From Salinicoccus carnicancri Crm (GTDB lineage: Bacteria; Bacillota; Bacilli; Staphylococcales; Salinicoccaceae), in the NCBI RefSeq assembly GCF_000330705.1, contig NZ_ANAM01000010.1, positions 186,001-250,000 of the forward strand: DNA of 64,000 nucleotides, written 5' to 3'. Shown one piece after another: positions 49,488-57,866 of this stretch (its first letter is position 1; every line of letters begins with the position of its first letter). The notes under the pieces were generated by a model, which searched no databases, was not told the DNA's origin, and saw nothing but the letters and a program-made list of their open reading frames with translations. Position numbers and translations under genes: made by a program.

Positions 49488-50010
49488 TGAAAAATCATTC
49501 AAAGAATCAAAGATCTCCACAAATGTCGGCTTTTTCGACCACATGCTGACCCTCCTCAGCTTCCATTCGGAACTCTTCCTTGAAGTGGAGGCAGACGGCG
49601 ATAATGAAGTGGATGACCATCATACAGTCGAAGATGTGGGCATCATACTCGGCCAGCTGATCCGGGAACTGTATACAGAAAAGGAGTCGTATCAGCGTTA
49701 CGGAACGACATATATCCCCATGGATGAATCTCTGGCGCGTGTTGTGCTCGACCTGTCGGGACGCCCGCATCTGAATTTCCAGGCGGAATTCTCCAAAGAG
49801 AAAGTCGGCACGTTCGATACAGAGCTCGTCCTGGAATTCTTCAACGCCCTCAGCATGAACAGCAGGATGACGCTGCATATCGACCTTCTCAAGGGTGGTA
49901 ATACGCATCATGAAATTGAAGCGGTGTTTAAGGCGTTCGCGAGAAGCCTGAAAGCAGCGCTAAAGGCCGGCGGGTCTGGCATTCCCTCCTCCAAAGGAGT
50001 CATTGAATGA
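49432..50010 (+). CDS. hisB: Imidazoleglycerol-phosphate dehydratase
   Basis: HisB dehydrates imidazole glycerol phosphate. Start MIRKERSTQETRISISL follows GGAG by 9 bases and gives 192 residues; the upstream ATG at 49414 precedes that ribosome site. The manganese-binding motifs DDHHTVEDVGI and GGNTHHEIEAVFKAFARSL are intact. The gene starts inside the 3' end of hisC. Confidence 0.96.
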   Translation: MIRKERSTQETRISISLDDEKSFKESKISTNVGFFDHMLTLLSFHSELFLEVEADGDNEVDDHHTVEDVGIILGQLIRELYTEKESYQRYGTTYIPMDESLARVVLDLSGRPHLNFQAEFSKEKVGTFDTELVLEFFNALSMNSRMTLHIDLLKGGNTHHEIEAVFKAFARSLKAALKAGGSGIPSSKGVIE

Positions 50011-50582
50011 TCGGCATCGTCGACTATTCCCTGGGCAATATCCAAAATGTCAAAAACGCTCTGGACAAGCTGGGATATCCATATCTCCTCTCCAGTGAGC
50101 AGAGTGAGTTAGAAAGCTGCGACACCGTCATCCTGCCGGGAGTCGGGCATTTCGGGAATGCAATGCAGGCGATTGAATCACTCGGCATAAAAGACACACT
50201 GCTTGAAATCGCCGGATCGAAGCGGATCATCGGCATCTGTCTGGGCATGCAGCTTCTGTTCGAATCAAGTTCCGAAGGGAACAGGGAAGGTCTCGGTCTG
50301 CTGAAAGGGCATGTCCGCAGAATGGATACACCGTTCACCATCCCCCATCTCGGCTGGAATACACTGGACAGCGGATATAAGTCCCTCGACGGCAGGGATG
50401 TTTATTTCATCCACAGCTATATGGTCACGGAGGCAGAAGACGTCATCGCCACCAGCGGATACGGCACTGATGTGCCGGCCATCGTCCAAAAAGACAGCAT
50501 CATCGGTATCCAGTTCCATCCCGAAAAGTCCGGCGCCGCCGGACTCGAAATACTGAAAAATGCCATTGAAGGAGGCTTCTGA
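50007..50582 (+). CDS. hisH: Imidazole glycerol phosphate synthase, glutaminase subunit
   Basis: HisH releases ammonia from glutamine for HisF. The 191 residues have the class I amidotransferase triad: the nucleophile in GICLGMQLLF (Cys near residue 79) and the His/Glu pair in GIQFHPEKSG. It overlaps the hisB stop (ATGA). Confidence 0.97.
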   Translation: MIGIVDYSLGNIQNVKNALDKLGYPYLLSSEQSELESCDTVILPGVGHFGNAMQAIESLGIKDTLLEIAGSKRIIGICLGMQLLFESSSEGNREGLGLLKGHVRRMDTPFTIPHLGWNTLDSGYKSLDGRDVYFIHSYMVTEAEDVIATSGYGTDVPAIVQKDSIIGIQFHPEKSGAAGLEILKNAIEGGF

Positions 50583-50583
50583 T

Positions 50584-51285
50584 ATGAATATCATTCCGGC
50601 CATCGACATCATCGACGGCAGAAATGTCCGACTGAAGCAGGGGGACTATGACCAGAGAACAGCAATGAAACGTACACCGGAAGAAGCCATCCGCTTCTAC
50701 TCCGGCTTCAGACAGGTGGGACGCATCCACATCGTCGACCTCATGGGCGCACTCAAACAGGATGCGCAGGAGTCGACCGTAATCGAAAAGCTCAAATCCC
50801 AGACAGACCTCCCCCTCCAGATCGGCGGCGGACTGAGGAACATGGAGACTATACGGCAATATGACAGAATCGGCATCGATTACTTCATACTCGGCACAAA
50901 AGCGATTCTGGATACTGACTGGCTCAAAGAAGCTGTCCGGGAGTTCCCCGGTCGCATATTCGTGGGCACAGACGCCAGGGAGAATGATATCTATGTCAAC
51001 GGCTGGACGGAAAACAGTGATATCACCATCGATGAGTACATCAGAGAGATCGAAGGTCTGGATATCGCCGGCATCATCTACACGGATATAAACAAGGACG
51101 GTATGAACCAGGGCCCGAACTTCGAGAACACCCGGCGCATCAATGAGTTGACACGGCACAAAGTCATCGCAAGCGGCGGGGTCAGAAACAAAGAGGATCT
51201 GGATAAGCTTGGAGCACTGGGTGTCCGGGACGCGATTGTCGGCAAGGCCAGTCACAACGACTCATTCTGGAGGGACATCAAATGA
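50584..51285 (+). CDS. hisA: Phosphoribosylformimino-AICAR phosphate isomerase
   Basis: HisA, a TIM-barrel Amadori isomerase. The start MNIIPAIDIIDGRNVRLKQG follows GGAGGCTTCT, giving 233 residues. Catalytic Asp residues lie in AIDIIDG and GTDAREND/YTDINKDG, and phosphate loops are IGGGLR and ASGGV. It is homologous to hisF two genes later in the pathway. Confidence 0.96.
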   Translation: MNIIPAIDIIDGRNVRLKQGDYDQRTAMKRTPEEAIRFYSGFRQVGRIHIVDLMGALKQDAQESTVIEKLKSQTDLPLQIGGGLRNMETIRQYDRIGIDYFILGTKAILDTDWLKEAVREFPGRIFVGTDARENDIYVNGWTENSDITIDEYIREIEGLDIAGIIYTDINKDGMNQGPNFENTRRINELTRHKVIASGGVRNKEDLDKLGALGVRDAIVGKASHNDSFWRDIK

Positions 51286-52046
51286 TAAAGAAAAGAATCA
51301 TCCCATGCCTGGACGTCAAGGACGGCCGGGTCGTCAAGGGCGTCAATTTCATCGGTCTCCGTGACATCGGAGACCCTGTGGAACTCGCCAAAAGATACAA
51401 TGAGGAAGGCGCCGATGAACTCGTCTTCCTGGATATTTCAAAGACGCAGGAGGGCCACGACCTGATGATTGACGTCATCCGCGATACGGCAAAAGAACTC
51501 TTCATCCCGCTGACTATCGGAGGCGGGGTCTCATCCGTCGGCGACATCCGCCAGCTGCTCGGTGCAGGCGCGGACAAAGTCAGCATCAATTCCGCTGCGC
51601 TCAGGGACCCCGGACTGATAAAGACAGCAGCCGATGTATTCGGCAGCCAGTGCATATGCATCGCCATCGATGTGAAATACGACGCTGTCAAAGCGGATTA
51701 TTTCGTGTTCACACACGGTGGTTCAAAAGATACCGGCATCCGCGCCTTCGAATGGATCGAACAATGCGCCGCACTCGGGGCCGGTGAACTGCTCATCACA
51801 AGCATGGATCATGATGGTGTGAAACAGGGGTTCAACACCGTATTCCTGAAGCAGGCAAAAGAACTTGTCGACATTCCCATCATTGCCAGCGGAGGCGCCG
51901 GCGACCCGGGTCATTTCATCGAACTCTTCCGTGAAACGGATGTATCCGCCGGTCTCGCCGCCTCCATCTTCCATAACCGGGAAGTCGATATTGAAGATTT
52001 GAAGTATAAGCTGCAGGACGAAGGATTCGAGGTGAGGCTCATATGA
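51282..52046 (+). CDS. hisF: Imidazole glycerol phosphate synthase, cyclase subunit
   Basis: HisF closes the imidazole ring with ammonia from HisH. The 254-residue TIM barrel has the catalytic Asp in PCLDVKDGRVVKG (residue 11 or so) and the second in SMDHDGVKQGF (usually TSMDRDG). Phosphate sites are GGGVSS and ASGGAGDP. It overlaps hisA and hisIE by 4 bases each. Confidence 0.97.
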   Translation: MIKKRIIPCLDVKDGRVVKGVNFIGLRDIGDPVELAKRYNEEGADELVFLDISKTQEGHDLMIDVIRDTAKELFIPLTIGGGVSSVGDIRQLLGAGADKVSINSAALRDPGLIKTAADVFGSQCICIAIDVKYDAVKADYFVFTHGGSKDTGIRAFEWIEQCAALGAGELLITSMDHDGVKQGFNTVFLKQAKELVDIPIIASGGAGDPGHFIELFRETDVSAGLAASIFHNREVDIEDLKYKLQDEGFEVRLI

Positions 52047-52666
52047 AACCGGACTTTGGAAAAGGCGGCGGACTCCTGTCCGTCATATTGCAGGATCACA
52101 GGACCCATCGTGTGCTGATGAACGGCTTCATGAATGAAGATGCATACCAGAAAACCCTGGATGAAGGGGTGGTGTGGTTTTATTCCCGCACTAAGGAAAG
52201 GCTCTGGAAAAAAGGCGAGACAAGCGGCCACATCCAGATCGTGAAGGAAATGGCGCTCGACTGCGACCGGGATGCCCTCCTCATCCGTGTCGAGCCGAAG
52301 GGGCCAACCTGCCACCTCGGTACAGCCAGCTGCTTCGGCGACTCAGACTTCAGCCTGCAGACACTTGAGAAGATCGTTGCTCAGAAAGTGGACCATCCAA
52401 AGGAAGGGTCCTATACTAAATATTTGACGGAGGAGGGCATCGACAAAATACTCAAAAAGTGCGGTGAAGAAATGACGGAGGTCGTGGTTGCATCAAAAAA
52501 CGATGACCGGCAGGAACTCATCAATGAAACGGGGGACCTCGTCTATCACCTCCTCGTCCTCCTCAGGAATCAGGGCATTTCGCTGAAGGATGTCGAGGAG
52601 AAGCTGAAAGAACGTCACGGGGAAACACTGTCCTACAAAGTACGCGGGGAAATAGAAGAATGGTAA
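52043..52666 (+). CDS. hisI: Bifunctional phosphoribosyl-AMP cyclohydrolase / phosphoribosyl-ATP pyrophosphatase
   Basis: HisIE fusion of 207 residues. The N-terminal cyclohydrolase has FYSRTKERLWKKGETSGH and the metal site DCDRDALLIRV with GPTCHLG. The C-terminal MazG-like pyrophosphatase (from about 115) carries the EEMTEVVVASKNDDRQEL and NETGDLVYHLLVLL helices. It is the last biosynthetic gene of the nine-gene operon. Confidence 0.96.
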   Translation: MKPDFGKGGGLLSVILQDHRTHRVLMNGFMNEDAYQKTLDEGVVWFYSRTKERLWKKGETSGHIQIVKEMALDCDRDALLIRVEPKGPTCHLGTASCFGDSDFSLQTLEKIVAQKVDHPKEGSYTKYLTEEGIDKILKKCGEEMTEVVVASKNDDRQELINETGDLVYHLLVLLRNQGISLKDVEEKLKERHGETLSYKVRGEIEEW

Positions 52667-52700
52667 TATATAGATGAATATACTACCAGGAGGTTCTGAT

Positions 52701-52922
52701 ATGGATGACGAGTCCAAAAAGACCATGAACACTTATTTGGCCATGGGCATATCTCTCGGAATCACGTTCGGCGCAGTCCTCGGACTCCTCGCGTACATCC
52801 TGTTCTGGAATGTCATGCTCATACCGGCAGGCATCATTTTCGGCATTACCGTCGGGCTTGCTGCAGGTTACATGTACGGAAGAAGACGTGCGGACAAGAC
52901 ACCGCCGAAACAAAAAGAATGA
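52701..52922 (+). CDS. Small two-helix membrane protein
   Basis: A 73-residue protein beginning MDDESKKTMNTYLAMG after the ribosome site CAGGAGG. Two hydrophobic Gly-rich helices (about 14-32 and 37-56) are followed by a basic tail (GRRRADKTPPKQKE). I do not recognise a named family. It is 34 bases after hisIE and may be co-transcribed. It resembles the next gene in layout and in the GIxxGxxFG helix pattern. Confidence 0.75.
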   Translation: MDDESKKTMNTYLAMGISLGITFGAVLGLLAYILFWNVMLIPAGIIFGITVGLAAGYMYGRRRADKTPPKQKE

Positions 52923-52930
52923 TATTGTAT

Positions 52931-52965
52931 GAAAAGCGGCTGCACCAGAGGGGCAGCCGCTTTTC
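52931..52965 (+). terminator. Terminator after the his operon and small membrane gene
   Basis: Perfect 13-bp arms (52931-52943 and 52953-52965, GAAAAGCGGCTGC) enclose a 9-nt loop; the outer end is TTTTC. Confidence 0.88.
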
Positions 52966-53060
52966 ATTATTCAGCATCAAGCATAGAAATCCCTGATTCG
53001 GGTAGAGGAATAATGAATCCGTAAAGCATATGATGATTTTTTACAAGGAAGGGGATTGGC

Positions 53061-53315
53061 ATGAGTGGAAAATTTGATGCGAAAACTGTCGCGACAGCAT
53101 TTGTCATCGGGATACCCGTCGGTCTGGTCTTCGGTCTGATGATTTCCATCCTGACAGGAAGCTATGTCTATATCTGGGCTCTCGGCATCCCGCTTGGCAT
53201 CATATTCAGCATTATCATGGCAGTACCGATGGTGAAAGGAAAAAACAAATCATCCAGGGAAATGGCCGATGATGAAGACGAGAAAAACTATCAGGATGAC
53301 ACCATGAGGCAGTAG
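53061..53315 (+). CDS. Small two-helix membrane protein, likely paralogue of the previous one
   Basis: An 84-residue protein (MSGKFDAKTVATAFVIGIP) after AAGGAAGGGGATTGGC. Two helices (about 10-30 and 34-56) with IPVGLVFGLM and IPLGIIFSIIM, then a charged tail (SREMADDEDEKNYQDD). It shares layout and Gly spacing with the protein at 52701. No known function. Confidence 0.75.
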   Translation: MSGKFDAKTVATAFVIGIPVGLVFGLMISILTGSYVYIWALGIPLGIIFSIIMAVPMVKGKNKSSREMADDEDEKNYQDDTMRQ

Positions 53316-53355
53316 AACATAAAAATTCCGGGATTGATCCCGGAATTTTTATGTT
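53316..53355. terminator. Bidirectional terminator, small membrane gene and citrate transporter
   Basis: Perfect 18-bp arms (53316-53333 and 53338-53355) with a TTGA loop contain A5/T5 tracts on both sides. It begins immediately after the plus-strand stop codon. Confidence 0.92.
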
Positions 53356-53365
53356 CTGACACAGA

Positions 53366-54676
53366 TTAGATTATTCCCATTAAAAATGCGGCTGCCATGG
53401 CAAGAAGGCTGAAGCCCCATACCCAGAAGATTGCATATCTGATGTAACGGCCCATCTCGATACCCGCGAGCCCGACGGCCAGCCAGAGTGCCGGAGAGAA
53501 CGGGCTTATGAAAGTACCGATGATATTGCCGATCATGAGTGAATAGGCGGCAGTAATCTGATCGACGCCATGCACAGAAACTATCTGCTCCACGACAGGC
53601 AGCAGTGCAAAATAGTAAGCATCTGTGTTCAGGACCAGTTCGAGCGGTGCACCGAATATACCAATGATATAATGAAGGTATGGTATCAGGAAGCCCGGCA
53701 ATATCACCACTATATCTTCTGCCAATGAATCGAGCATGCCACTGTTCTCGAGTATGCCGAGGAAAGAACCGGCCGCAAGGATGATTGCCGCCATCATCAG
53801 TGCACTCGGTGCATGTGCCCGTATACGCTGCATCTGAACATTCATATCCGTATAGTTCACAGGGAGTGCAATACTTACCGCAAGCATGAATATGAGTCCG
53901 GCAGGGAGCGCTCCCCACATGAGAAACGCCACGACAAGCAATGTCAGAAGCAGGTTGAACCATAGCAATCCGGGTCTTTCAAGCTCTGCAGCCGACTCGT
54001 CTTTCTCTTCGCTCAGTGTGAATTGATTGAAGTTTATATCGCCGTTTAACAGACCGTTCTTTTTAAGCCGGTTCTGTTCGAGTTTTCCTACCAGGGCACC
54101 CATGGATGCCAGCAGTATAATAAGGATCCCCTGCAGTGGAATGAGCGGCCGCCATAATTCCGGAGGTTCCACACTCAGCACGGCCGCTGTACGCCCGAGC
54201 GGCCCGCCCCACGGCACCATATTCATGATACTGGCACTCATACCTATAAGCATGACGAGCATATAGGGGCTCATGTTCAGTTTCTTATACAGCGGGAGCA
54301 ATGCCGGTATGGTTATCAGGAAAGTTGAGGCACCTGAACCGTCCAGGTGCGCAATCGCACCGATTAATACCGTGGCGATTGCGACCAGGACAACATTGCC
54401 GCGGGAAAGTTTAACCATCTTATTGATAATCGGATTGAACAATCCTGTATCCTGCATGACTCCAAAGAACAGGATGGCGAAGACAAACATGATAACTACG
54501 GAAATGACGGAATTTATGCCATCATTGAAGAACTCCGTAATTTCTCCAAACCCGAATCCTGCGGCGAGCGCACCGATGAACGGCACAATCACCAGCGCAA
54601 CAATCGGGTTAAGCTTTTGAGTAATTAACAATGTTACGATAATAGCTATGACCAATAAACCAATAATGCTAAGCAT
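53366..54676 (-). CDS. CitMHS-family citrate/metal symporter
   Basis: A 436-residue transporter with about eleven to twelve helices, of the CitMHS family that imports metal-citrate complexes with protons. The family motif AHLDGSGASTFLIT is near residue 108, with MVPWGGPLGR and the C-terminal FISPFSPALWLAVG. The metal preference (Mg-type or Ca-type) cannot be read from sequence. A cre-containing dyad lies about 85 bases upstream. Confidence 0.88.
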   Translation of the reverse strand: MLSIIGLLVIAIIVTLLITQKLNPIVALVIVPFIGALAAGFGFGEITEFFNDGINSVISVVIMFVFAILFFGVMQDTGLFNPIINKMVKLSRGNVVLVAIATVLIGAIAHLDGSGASTFLITIPALLPLYKKLNMSPYMLVMLIGMSASIMNMVPWGGPLGRTAAVLSVEPPELWRPLIPLQGILIILLASMGALVGKLEQNRLKKNGLLNGDINFNQFTLSEEKDESAAELERPGLLWFNLLLTLLVVAFLMWGALPAGLIFMLAVSIALPVNYTDMNVQMQRIRAHAPSALMMAAIILAAGSFLGILENSGMLDSLAEDIVVILPGFLIPYLHYIIGIFGAPLELVLNTDAYYFALLPVVEQIVSVHGVDQITAAYSLMIGNIIGTFISPFSPALWLAVGLAGIEMGRYIRYAIFWVWGFSLLAMAAAFLMGII

Positions 54677-54760
54677 AGACCTACTCCTTGATCCTCAAAT
54701 TCCCCTTATCATAATTTCATATAATCCTTCTACAATAAGTAACAACAGAAATATTGCCAG

Positions 54761-54798
54761 TTATTATGAAAACGCGTCAGCAAGCGCTTTCATAATAA
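54761..54798. promoter_or_regulatory. Large dyad with overlapping cre sites upstream of the citrate transporter
   Basis: TTATTATGAAAACGC and GCGCTTTCATAATAA arms match at 14 of 15 positions around an 8-base centre. On the minus strand TGAAAGCGCTTGCT (54779-54792) fits the cre consensus at all 14 positions; a weaker cre-like TGAAAACGCGTCAG faces it on the plus strand. CcpA control of citrate uptake is therefore likely. The extended symmetry suggests a second protein or a paired CcpA site. Confidence 0.75.
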
Positions 54799-54977
54799 GG
54801 TGAATAAAATCCCATGTGAAAACCCTTTAATGATATTTCATTATAAATGACCATCAAAATAAAATAAAGACTTGAATTTTTAGAATTTTTACTGTTCAAT
54901 AATTTGTCATTACCATCTAAACACTTCTTCAGGTTTAATCAATTTACTAATTAAATACACACTCTTCCCGTACCTGG

Positions 54978-55006
54978 TTGTAAGACTTTTGACTATTAGA
55001 TATCAT
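54978..55006 (+). promoter_or_regulatory. Likely sigma-A promoter of the lipid-type operon
   Basis: TTGTAA (54978-54983), 17 bases, TATCAT (55001-55006), 33 bases before the CDP-alcohol phosphatidyltransferase-like gene. An overlapping TTGACT (54989-54994) with TAATTA is an alternative. Confidence 0.5.
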
Positions 55007-55038
55007 AGGGATAATTATACACAGTAGGAGGAATACCC

Positions 55039-55644
55039 ATGATCAGCATCTATGAATTTAAACCACGGTTCCAGCGGATGCTGCTGCCGATCGTGGACCG
55101 TCTGTACCGTATGAATATAACGCCCAATCAGGTGACCATCGCCGCCTGCTTCCTTTCAGTCCTGCTCGGTATAATGTTCTATCTCAACCATGAGAGCATC
55201 CTGGTCTACATCATTCTGCCAATCTTCCTGTTCATACGCATGGCGATGAATGCAATTGACGGCGTGCTCGCAAAAAAATACAACATGCAGACGTCACTCG
55301 GAAAATTCCTCAACGAACTGACGGATGTCATAAGCGACGCCGCCCTCTTCCTTCCTTTCATGCTCCTTGCAGAGGGTGCGGAAATTACAGTCATTATTTT
55401 CATACTGTTCAGCCTGACGAGCGAAATGGCCGGGGTCATAGCGGAGACAGTGTCCGGCGAAAGGCGCTATGACGGCCCCATGGGTAAGAGCGACCGCGCT
55501 TTTCTGATTGGTCTGCTGTCTGTTCTCATCGCTTTGGGACTGCCTGTTGATCCATATTTGTGGATTATATTCCTCGCAGCCTCTCTCATGATTGTTCTTA
55601 ATATCTTCAAACGCATCAAAAATGGACTGGAGGTAAATATGTAA
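55039..55644 (+). CDS. CDP-alcohol phosphatidyltransferase family protein
   Basis: Integral membrane protein of 201 residues with about five helices, of the family that moves a phosphatidyl group from CDP-diacylglycerol to an alcohol. The signature region reads NAIDGVLAKKYN and, after SLGKFLNE, LTDVISD. The usual D-xx-DG-xx-AR ... G-xxx-D-xxx-D has Asn at the first and third Asp positions and Lys for Arg, so metal binding or substrate may differ. The gene heads a lipid cassette and its stop overlaps the next start. Confidence 0.8.
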   Translation: MISIYEFKPRFQRMLLPIVDRLYRMNITPNQVTIAACFLSVLLGIMFYLNHESILVYIILPIFLFIRMAMNAIDGVLAKKYNMQTSLGKFLNELTDVISDAALFLPFMLLAEGAEITVIIFILFSLTSEMAGVIAETVSGERRYDGPMGKSDRAFLIGLLSVLIALGLPVDPYLWIIFLAASLMIVLNIFKRIKNGLEVNM

Positions 55645-56582
55645 TGAACCTGAACCTTATTACCGAAGAAGTGCTCTATGTACTGGTCGCCATCGTCGCA
55701 GTCCTCATTTCGTCTTCAGTCATCTCTTTCATAATGAAGAAGCGCCGGCCAGGCAAAACCTTGGATGAAGTCTCTTTGAGAATCCGTTCCTGGTGGATGA
55801 TGTTCGCCATCTTCACCATCGCACTCGTCATTCACTCGACAATCTCCCTGATTTTCATGGCGCTGCTGTGTTTCCTTGCACTTAAGGAGTTCTTTTCACT
55901 CATACCGTTCAACCGTGCCCACAGACTTGTGCTCTTTTGGGCATACCTGACCATTCCGATACAGTTTTTCTTCATCTACATCGGTTCATACGGCATGTTC
56001 ATCATATTCATTCCCGTATACATGTTCCTGCTTATCCCGATACAGGCGATCATCGTCGGGGAGACCAAAGGCTTTCTACACTCGATCGCTTCTGTCCAGT
56101 GGGGTATCATGCTCATGGTCTTCGGACTTTCCCACCTTGCATACCTCCTTGTCCTCCCGGGCAAAGAGAACAGTGTGGCGGGTGCCGGTCTGGTGCTGTT
56201 CCTGGTAGTGCTGACCCAGGTAAACGACGTCGCGCAGTTCATATGGGGCAAGATGCTCGGGAAAAGGAAGATCCTCCCGAAAGTCTCCCCTAGTAAAACA
56301 TGGGAGGGCTTCGTCGGCGGCGCACTGACGACGACACTCATTGCGGTCCTGCTCGCACCCCTCATCACACCTTTCTCCCTGATCTCAAGCATGATTGCGG
56401 GACTGTACATCGGACTGACAGGGTTCATAGGGGATGTGAATATATCTGCAGTAAAACGTGATCTGAACATTAAAGATACATCAACCGCCATACCCGGGCA
56501 TGGCGGCATACTGGACCGGGTGGATTCTCTGACCTACACTGCCCCGCTGTTTCTCCATTTCACCCGGTTCTTCTACTTTTAG
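55644..56582 (+). CDS. CdsA-like phosphatidate cytidylyltransferase
   Basis: A 312-residue membrane protein with about eight helices. The C-terminal CdsA signature is present as SAVKRDLNIKDTS followed by PGHGGILDRVDS; SPSKTWEGFVGG is also typical. It would make CDP-diacylglycerol from phosphatidate and CTP, the donor for the preceding enzyme. A housekeeping cdsA is expected elsewhere (near uppS), so this is probably a second, specialised copy. Confidence 0.87.
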   Translation: MNLNLITEEVLYVLVAIVAVLISSSVISFIMKKRRPGKTLDEVSLRIRSWWMMFAIFTIALVIHSTISLIFMALLCFLALKEFFSLIPFNRAHRLVLFWAYLTIPIQFFFIYIGSYGMFIIFIPVYMFLLIPIQAIIVGETKGFLHSIASVQWGIMLMVFGLSHLAYLLVLPGKENSVAGAGLVLFLVVLTQVNDVAQFIWGKMLGKRKILPKVSPSKTWEGFVGGALTTTLIAVLLAPLITPFSLISSMIAGLYIGLTGFIGDVNISAVKRDLNIKDTSTAIPGHGGILDRVDSLTYTAPLFLHFTRFFYF

Positions 56583-56591
56583 GATGTGGAT

Positions 56592-57221
56592 ATGATGAGA
56601 AATATACTTTTTTCCATACTTGTCCGGCCGTTGATACTGTTCATTCTCGGCCTGAATATCAGACACTATGAAAGGCTGCCCGCAAAAGGGCCATGTGTCA
56701 TCATCGCCAATCATAACAGTCACCTGGACACACTGGTCCTGATGTCTTTATTCAAAGGCAGGTCATTCAGTAAAACGAGGCCCGTGGCTGCCGGGGATTA
56801 TTTCATGAGGAATAAATATCTGAAATTCTTCTCGACAAAGGTGATGAATATCATTCCGATACATCGCAAAATCACAAAAGATTTCAGGGGAATGTTCGAA
56901 CCAGTCCTGGAATCCCTTGACGAAGATGGTATCATCATCCTGTTTCCCGAAGGTTCACGCGGCGAGGCGGAACAGCTGAGCAAGTATAAAAGCGGCATCT
57001 ATTACCTCATGCGGGAACGGCCCGATGTCCCAATCATTCCAGTGTTCATGCATGGTCTCGGCAAAGCGCTGCCCAAAGGCTCGAAAGTCTTTGTGCCGTT
57101 TTTCGTGGATGTTCTGATCGGTGAACCTTTCAATTATACGGACAACCGGAAAGTATTCATGGAGACTCTCAACTGCAGTATGGATAAGCTGCAGGAAGAA
57201 GGGCGTTTCAGATCATGGTGA
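56592..57221 (+). CDS. 1-acyl-glycerol-3-phosphate acyltransferase family protein (PlsC type)
   Basis: PlsC-type acyltransferase of about 209 residues with an N-terminal membrane anchor. The catalytic NHNSHLD (HX4D motif) lies near residue 41, and the acyl-acceptor site is FPEGSRGEAEQ. It would supply phosphatidate or acylate a related phosphoalcohol. The start is taken at ATG 56592, 7 bases after AGGA; an in-frame GTG at 56586 has no spacing for a ribosome site. Confidence 0.85.
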   Translation: MMRNILFSILVRPLILFILGLNIRHYERLPAKGPCVIIANHNSHLDTLVLMSLFKGRSFSKTRPVAAGDYFMRNKYLKFFSTKVMNIIPIHRKITKDFRGMFEPVLESLDEDGIIILFPEGSRGEAEQLSKYKSGIYYLMRERPDVPIIPVFMHGLGKALPKGSKVFVPFFVDVLIGEPFNYTDNRKVFMETLNCSMDKLQEEGRFRSW

Positions 57222-57754
57222 TGCTGCTCATCTTCCTGTGGGGATTCAGTGAAGCGACCTGGTTCTTCATAATCCCCGATGTCATCCTTTCACTGTACGC
57301 CCTGACTGCATCGGACTTCACAAAAGTTGCCCGGACCAACATCTTCTGTCTTGCCGGCGCCATGACCGGCGGACTGATCCTTTTTCTGACAAGTGTACAC
57401 CACCATGCTTTCGTCCAGGAATGGATTTCACGAATCCCCGCCATACACGGATATATGATTGAGCATGTGAATCGTACAATGGGGGAAGATGGCCTGGCTG
57501 CCATTCTGTTCGGACCACTGTCCGGAGTACCGTACAAGTTATTTGCCATGGAAGGTCCCGCCTACACAGGTCTGTTCAGTTTCATGCTCATCAGCATACC
57601 TGCACGCCTCATTCGTTTCATCGCTGTTTCAGCCATCGCATTTTTCCTCTCCCGCATAACTTTTGCATCCCTTCATATGAAATGGAAGATTCTGATGTGG
57701 GCTGCTGTCTGGGTCATTGTCTATACCATCTATTTCGGTGTCCATCCGCTTTAA
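57215..57754 (+). CDS. Polytopic membrane protein of the lipid cassette
   Basis: A 179-residue protein with about five helices, overlapping the acyltransferase stop by 7 bases. I do not firmly recognise the family. The segment FGPLSGVPYKLFA and the overall helix pattern faintly recall the DedA/VTT (YqaA-like) membrane proteins, some of which flip lipids. Position at the end of a phospholipid-type operon fits a transport or flippase role, as inference only. Confidence 0.6.
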   Translation: MVMLLIFLWGFSEATWFFIIPDVILSLYALTASDFTKVARTNIFCLAGAMTGGLILFLTSVHHHAFVQEWISRIPAIHGYMIEHVNRTMGEDGLAAILFGPLSGVPYKLFAMEGPAYTGLFSFMLISIPARLIRFIAVSAIAFFLSRITFASLHMKWKILMWAAVWVIVYTIYFGVHPL

Positions 57755-57796
57755 ATGCTCTGGACACCCTTTTCATTTGAAATCTCTCATGCCTCC

Positions 57797-57826
57797 TTGA
57801 CAGCAATGTAAAAACTGGCATATAAT
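57797..57826 (+). promoter_or_regulatory. Sigma-A promoter of the ABC transporter operon
   Basis: TTGACA (57797-57802), 18 bases, TATAAT (57821-57826). Just downstream, TTAGTAGGAATTA (57837-57849) resembles the GGAATT part of CymR cysteine-regulon sites, which would suit a sulfonate transporter. That reading is weak. Confidence 0.75.
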
Positions 57827-57866
57827 CCTTATATGTTTAGTAGGAATTAAAGGAGGTGTGCGCACC

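Larger units (their letters stand above)
54677..55038. other. AT-rich divergent intergenic region (362 bases)
   Basis: This gap separates the citrate transporter from the lipid-type operon. It holds a 15-bp dyad with cre sites (54761-54798), tentative minus-strand promoter elements for the transporter (TTGTAG, 16, TATGAT at 54708-54735; TTGTTA, 16, TATATG nearby) and a plus-strand promoter at 54978-55006. About 54800-54970 is AT-rich with no gene I can support. Confidence 0.6.
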
